Below are positions 61,240 to 64,000 of a stretch of DNA of 64,000 nt, in pieces. The stretch spans positions 3,754,704-3,818,703 of the forward strand of contig NC_045139.1 of the NCBI RefSeq assembly GCF_008831285.2, written 5' to 3'. The notes under the pieces are model-generated. The model did not search any database and was not told where the DNA came from. It saw nothing but the letters and a program-made list of their open reading frames with translations. Origin of the DNA: Nymphaea colorata (lineage: Eukaryota > Streptophyta > Magnoliopsida > Nymphaeales > Nymphaeaceae). Position 1 is the first letter of the stretch. Each line of letters opens with the position of its first letter. The position numbers were made by a program, and so were the translations under genes.

Positions 61240-61510
61240 CGCAACAATTTGAGGTGCTGCCTCGGCGGCCTAAATCTGTCCACTGGCTAAAGGTCACGTG
61301 CTTTGACCCTTACTTTAAAGTCAATGACGGCTACGTCAGATTCCAACGCGTAGGGTGAGGTGCCGAACGATTCTCCGCCGTCGGTTCGTGTGGCGCCGAC
61401 GTGGATGGACGGGCGAGATTGGTCCGTCGCTGGAACTGACGTGGACGCGCGTCGAAACGTCCGTTAAGAGGCTGCTCGCGGGCCCCACTCGGCGGACGCC
61501 ATTCGGGTCA
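61240..61510 (+). promoter_or_regulatory. Putative GC-rich promoter region of the right-edge gene
   Basis: A sharp rise in GC is seen against the AT-rich surroundings, with a CACGTG G-box near 61296, several ACGTCA or GACGTGG words and TTTGACC W-box-like words. These are common in plant promoters. It lies about 1 kb upstream of the strongest exon signals on the plus strand. The orientation is inferred from that exon. Confidence 0.4.
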
Positions 61511-61622
61511 TCGCCATCATCATCATCATCACGGAAGTTATTATCATCATTATCAAGGCCATCGCCATCATGATTTAACCATCATCATCAAGATAAGACC
61601 ATGATGATGATGGGATACTCAC
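61505..61622. repeat. Interrupted ATC/GAT microsatellite
   Basis: CATCATCATC and GATGATGATG runs with interruptions; the two halves are complementary and could fold. Confidence 0.85.
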
Positions 61623-62366
61623 AAAACTACCGTTCTCGAGAAACCAGGGGCGGTTTTTCGTGCCCCCCCCCAACTCCCCGACGGCGTTCGGTTGAGCGGA
61701 TCGGGATACGAAATATATGGGTTCGGACCCAGATCCACAAAATTCATGGCATTGAGGTGGCACTTAAATTGGATAAAAGGATTTAGATCCAAAACAAACA
61801 GTTCAAAGAAACAAGAAAGAAGGAAGCAGATCTCGTGATTTGAGCCGTGGATCCCCAGCCAGACACTCCTCAAAAGTCCAATAGTTGAAAAGTCAGACAA
61901 AATCCTGACTCGGATTGCAAGATCCAGATCCAGTTACTCGGATCCAGGATCCAGTTACCTGCCGACAAGCCTAATTTGGATCCTATGATACACAGGAGAA
62001 AAAGTACAATACTAGGTAAAACCTAAGCTTACCATGGATGGATATGGGACCCATCTGAAAGGGTCCGGAAGTACTGTCGGCTACCGTATCCAGATCATGT
62101 CATAAAGATACAAATTCTTGACATCCACTTGCCCGGGGCTGGGCCCGATCTCCCAACTTGGCCCAAGAACCCTTTTCTTCTTTCCTTCCTTTTCTCTTTT
62201 CCGATCGTTTATCATGTGCTTCTTTCTCAGCTGCTCAATTTTGACAGAGAACATCTGAATTTGGATCTTGTTCTATTTCAAATCTGAGTTCAAACAAGAT
62301 TTTGCTAGGAAAATAGTTCCACTTTTGTGATTAATCAGATTCTTGCTCTGTTTTTTTCTCTTGCAG

Positions 62367-62445
62367 CTGTGGAAGAGCATATCTTTTTCCCTGTAAAGGC
62401 AGGGAGAGACCACTAGATCAGTCTTCTTGCAATGATACTGAGCAG
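62367..62445 (+). CDS. Putative first coding exon of a gene running off the right edge
   Basis: The exon is bounded by a strong acceptor (TTTTTTTCTCTTGCAG) and a perfect donor (AG then GTAAGT). It contains one ATG at 62432 in an AATGA context, giving only MILSR before the splice. The upstream 62170-62350 sequence, pyrimidine-rich with ordinary composition, would be 5' leader and intron. I find no following exon before the window ends, so no product can be named. The coding start is uncertain; it may be an untranslated exon. Confidence 0.4.
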
Positions 62446-63387
62446 GTAAGTTGTTTGTGTGCCACCAAGTTTGAATTCCAAATATTTTAGTTGTGAGATT
62501 GAAAGAAATATTTCAGAAAGCGATTTTTTTTTTCTGATAAAAATACGAAAAGATGGCATAATTTTATTTTATTTTATTTATTTCTTTCCCGTATGAAGGC
62601 TCTTCGGTGCCACAAAACGGGGTAGTTTGGGCTGCACAATGAGTCGAGCCAACTCGAGCTTGACTCAAATTTGTTTGAAAAAAACACTGTACGTTTATAT
62701 GATCCATAAAAAAAAAACATAATATTAAGCGACACACAAACAAATAATTAAATTATATATTTCAATTATATTATACAAGTCTACACTGCCAACATATAGT
62801 GCAACTGGCTCAACTTAATATGTTTTTAAAATCCTAATAAAATTCATGTTTAAAAAAAAAAAAAGTCACCTTCTTCCCCATTGCTTCTTAAAGGTTCAGA
62901 ACTGCAACCATACTAGGTAATGAGATTGCTTTATGCTTCAACTTGTATATAGAACCCACTTCACTTACGGTATAATGTGGGTTTTGAACCAGAGCCATGC
63001 CTTCAACATGCCCCTAAGACTGCCCATTTAGGAAATGCTTCTAGGGACCAATAAAATGGTTTATCTTAATCAAAGTACTTGTAAATATGTTTTACTCACA
63101 GGAAAGGAATGGGGTTGAACTAGCCAAAAATTTTAGAGTAGTCAAGTCATTGGAAAGCAGTAGTCAGACCAATATTCAAATTTGTTAAGGCTAACAAGAT
63201 GATTTGATTTGACTCCAAGGGTCAGCATTCAAAGATCAGCGTTTATATGTTTTCTTGGTCATAAAATCAGATTGGTACATCCAAAAATAATGATTTCTTT
63301 TGTGTGGATGGTTTTCTTTGAAAAAATGGACAAAATAGCCAAACAAAAACAAGAAAGTCATACATTGAAAGGCATACATTGGGCAAC
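62446..63387. other. Presumed intron or spacer, with a fragment of the GAGCTCGA MITE
   Basis: GGGCTGCACAATGAGTCGAGCC at 62629 matches the left end of the hAT-like elements at 19470 and 55188, but no right end was found. No exon was recognised. Confidence 0.45.
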
Positions 63388-63394
63388 CACACAC

Positions 63395-63438
<44 letters not shown>
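63388..63438. repeat. Compound (CA)(TA)(TG) microsatellite
   Basis: ACACACA passes into about nine TA and then about twelve TG units, forming a self-complementary tract. Confidence 0.95.
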
Positions 63439-63869
63439 TAATTGGTTTGTGAGACCATTGGACAAAGGACAAAACCCAGACCCCTGAACATTGATTGTTA
63501 AAATGCTTTTTGTGCATCTAACCTTATAGATATATTATTAACAATGTTTTAATGGGAAACATGAACAAGTTAATCATATTTAAAGTTCAACAATGTTTTA
63601 ATAATTTAAAAAAATATATAGAATATAAAAATCAGTTAATTTTCACAAAAATAACTTGAACTAAGACATGCTCTATATCAAATTTATGTTTATAAACATA
63701 TTAGAACGCTCATATTTTGTTTGAAATAATTTTTAACAAGAATTTAAGGGGGCTGGTTTTTATCTCAGCAAAAGCTCTCTCACACTCTCCTTTTATGGAA
63801 GTCTGCTTGACTATGTCAGGCATCTAGCTTAGGGGAGCACCCAGACTTTGAATAAAGATATGATGATAT

Positions 63870-63945
63870 CTAGTACAAAAAAAAATTTTTGAGGTGGGGC
63901 CAGGGTCCATGCAAGCCTCCCTTGGCTCCACCCCTACCGGCGGGG
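63870..63945 (+). repeat. Dispersed GAGGTGGGGCC family, partial copy 6
   Basis: The right end only: an A-run, then TTTTTGAGGTGGGGCCAGGG, then CTTGGCTCCACCCCT. Confidence 0.6.
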
Positions 63946-64000
63946 CTCGGCAAACCTTGCCTCTCCACTGCTCACGAATCTTATTCTTTTATATATATAT

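Noticed and set aside
61355-61573. 72-codon Arg/Ser-rich frame in the GC-rich block
   Set aside because: Composition is explained by GC-rich promoter-like sequence and the TCATCA microsatellite.

Overview
This is nuclear DNA from a flowering plant. It is AT-rich, has split genes with GT/AG introns, and carries Ty1/copia retrotransposons primed by initiator tRNA-Met, many small inverted-repeat transposons and long microsatellites. A TIR-NBS-LRR (TNL) resistance gene argues against a grass or other typical monocot, because that class is largely absent there. The species cannot be named from sequence alone.

Layout, left to right. Positions 1-11594 are the right end of a tandem array with a 1236-bp monomer (about nine full copies plus an irregular partial copy). 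It runs off the left edge and resembles no family I recognise. Positions 11595-15740 are mostly non-genic, with two stretches that may be remnants of a multi-membrane-span gene. Positions 15745-16664 (minus) and 16910-17790 (plus) are broken copies of TNL leucine-rich-repeat regions. Positions 19470-19867 are a hAT-like MITE. Positions 20350-22600 are a badly decayed copia element. Positions 22901-33134 (minus) are a five-exon TNL gene whose last exon is split by a young, complete copia element (23675-28861) with matching LTRs and a perfect 5-bp target duplication. The TNL also lacks an ATG at the expected start and has two frame changes in its NB-ARC domain, so it is a pseudogene. Positions 33200-36360 are intergenic with a copia reverse-transcriptase scrap and a small foldback element. 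Positions 36360-45308 (minus) are an intact ten-exon gene for an organellar-type methionine aminopeptidase (357 aa), with a nested Mutator-type MITE in its longest intron. Positions 45309-61240 contain no gene I can support; they hold hAT-like and other MITEs, a dispersed 170-200 bp family, tandem duplications and microsatellites. Positions 61240-62445 look like the promoter and first exons of a plus-strand gene that continues past the right edge.

The only gene that looks functional is the methionine aminopeptidase, which trims the initiator methionine from proteins made in, or imported into, chloroplasts or mitochondria. The history of the left half can be partly ordered. A TNL 3' region was duplicated to 15.7-16.7 kb before the copia element landed, because that copy still shows the uninterrupted target site. 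The element then inserted recently (one mismatch between 249-bp LTRs). The element itself carries an in-frame deletion that removes the first catalytic block of its reverse transcriptase.
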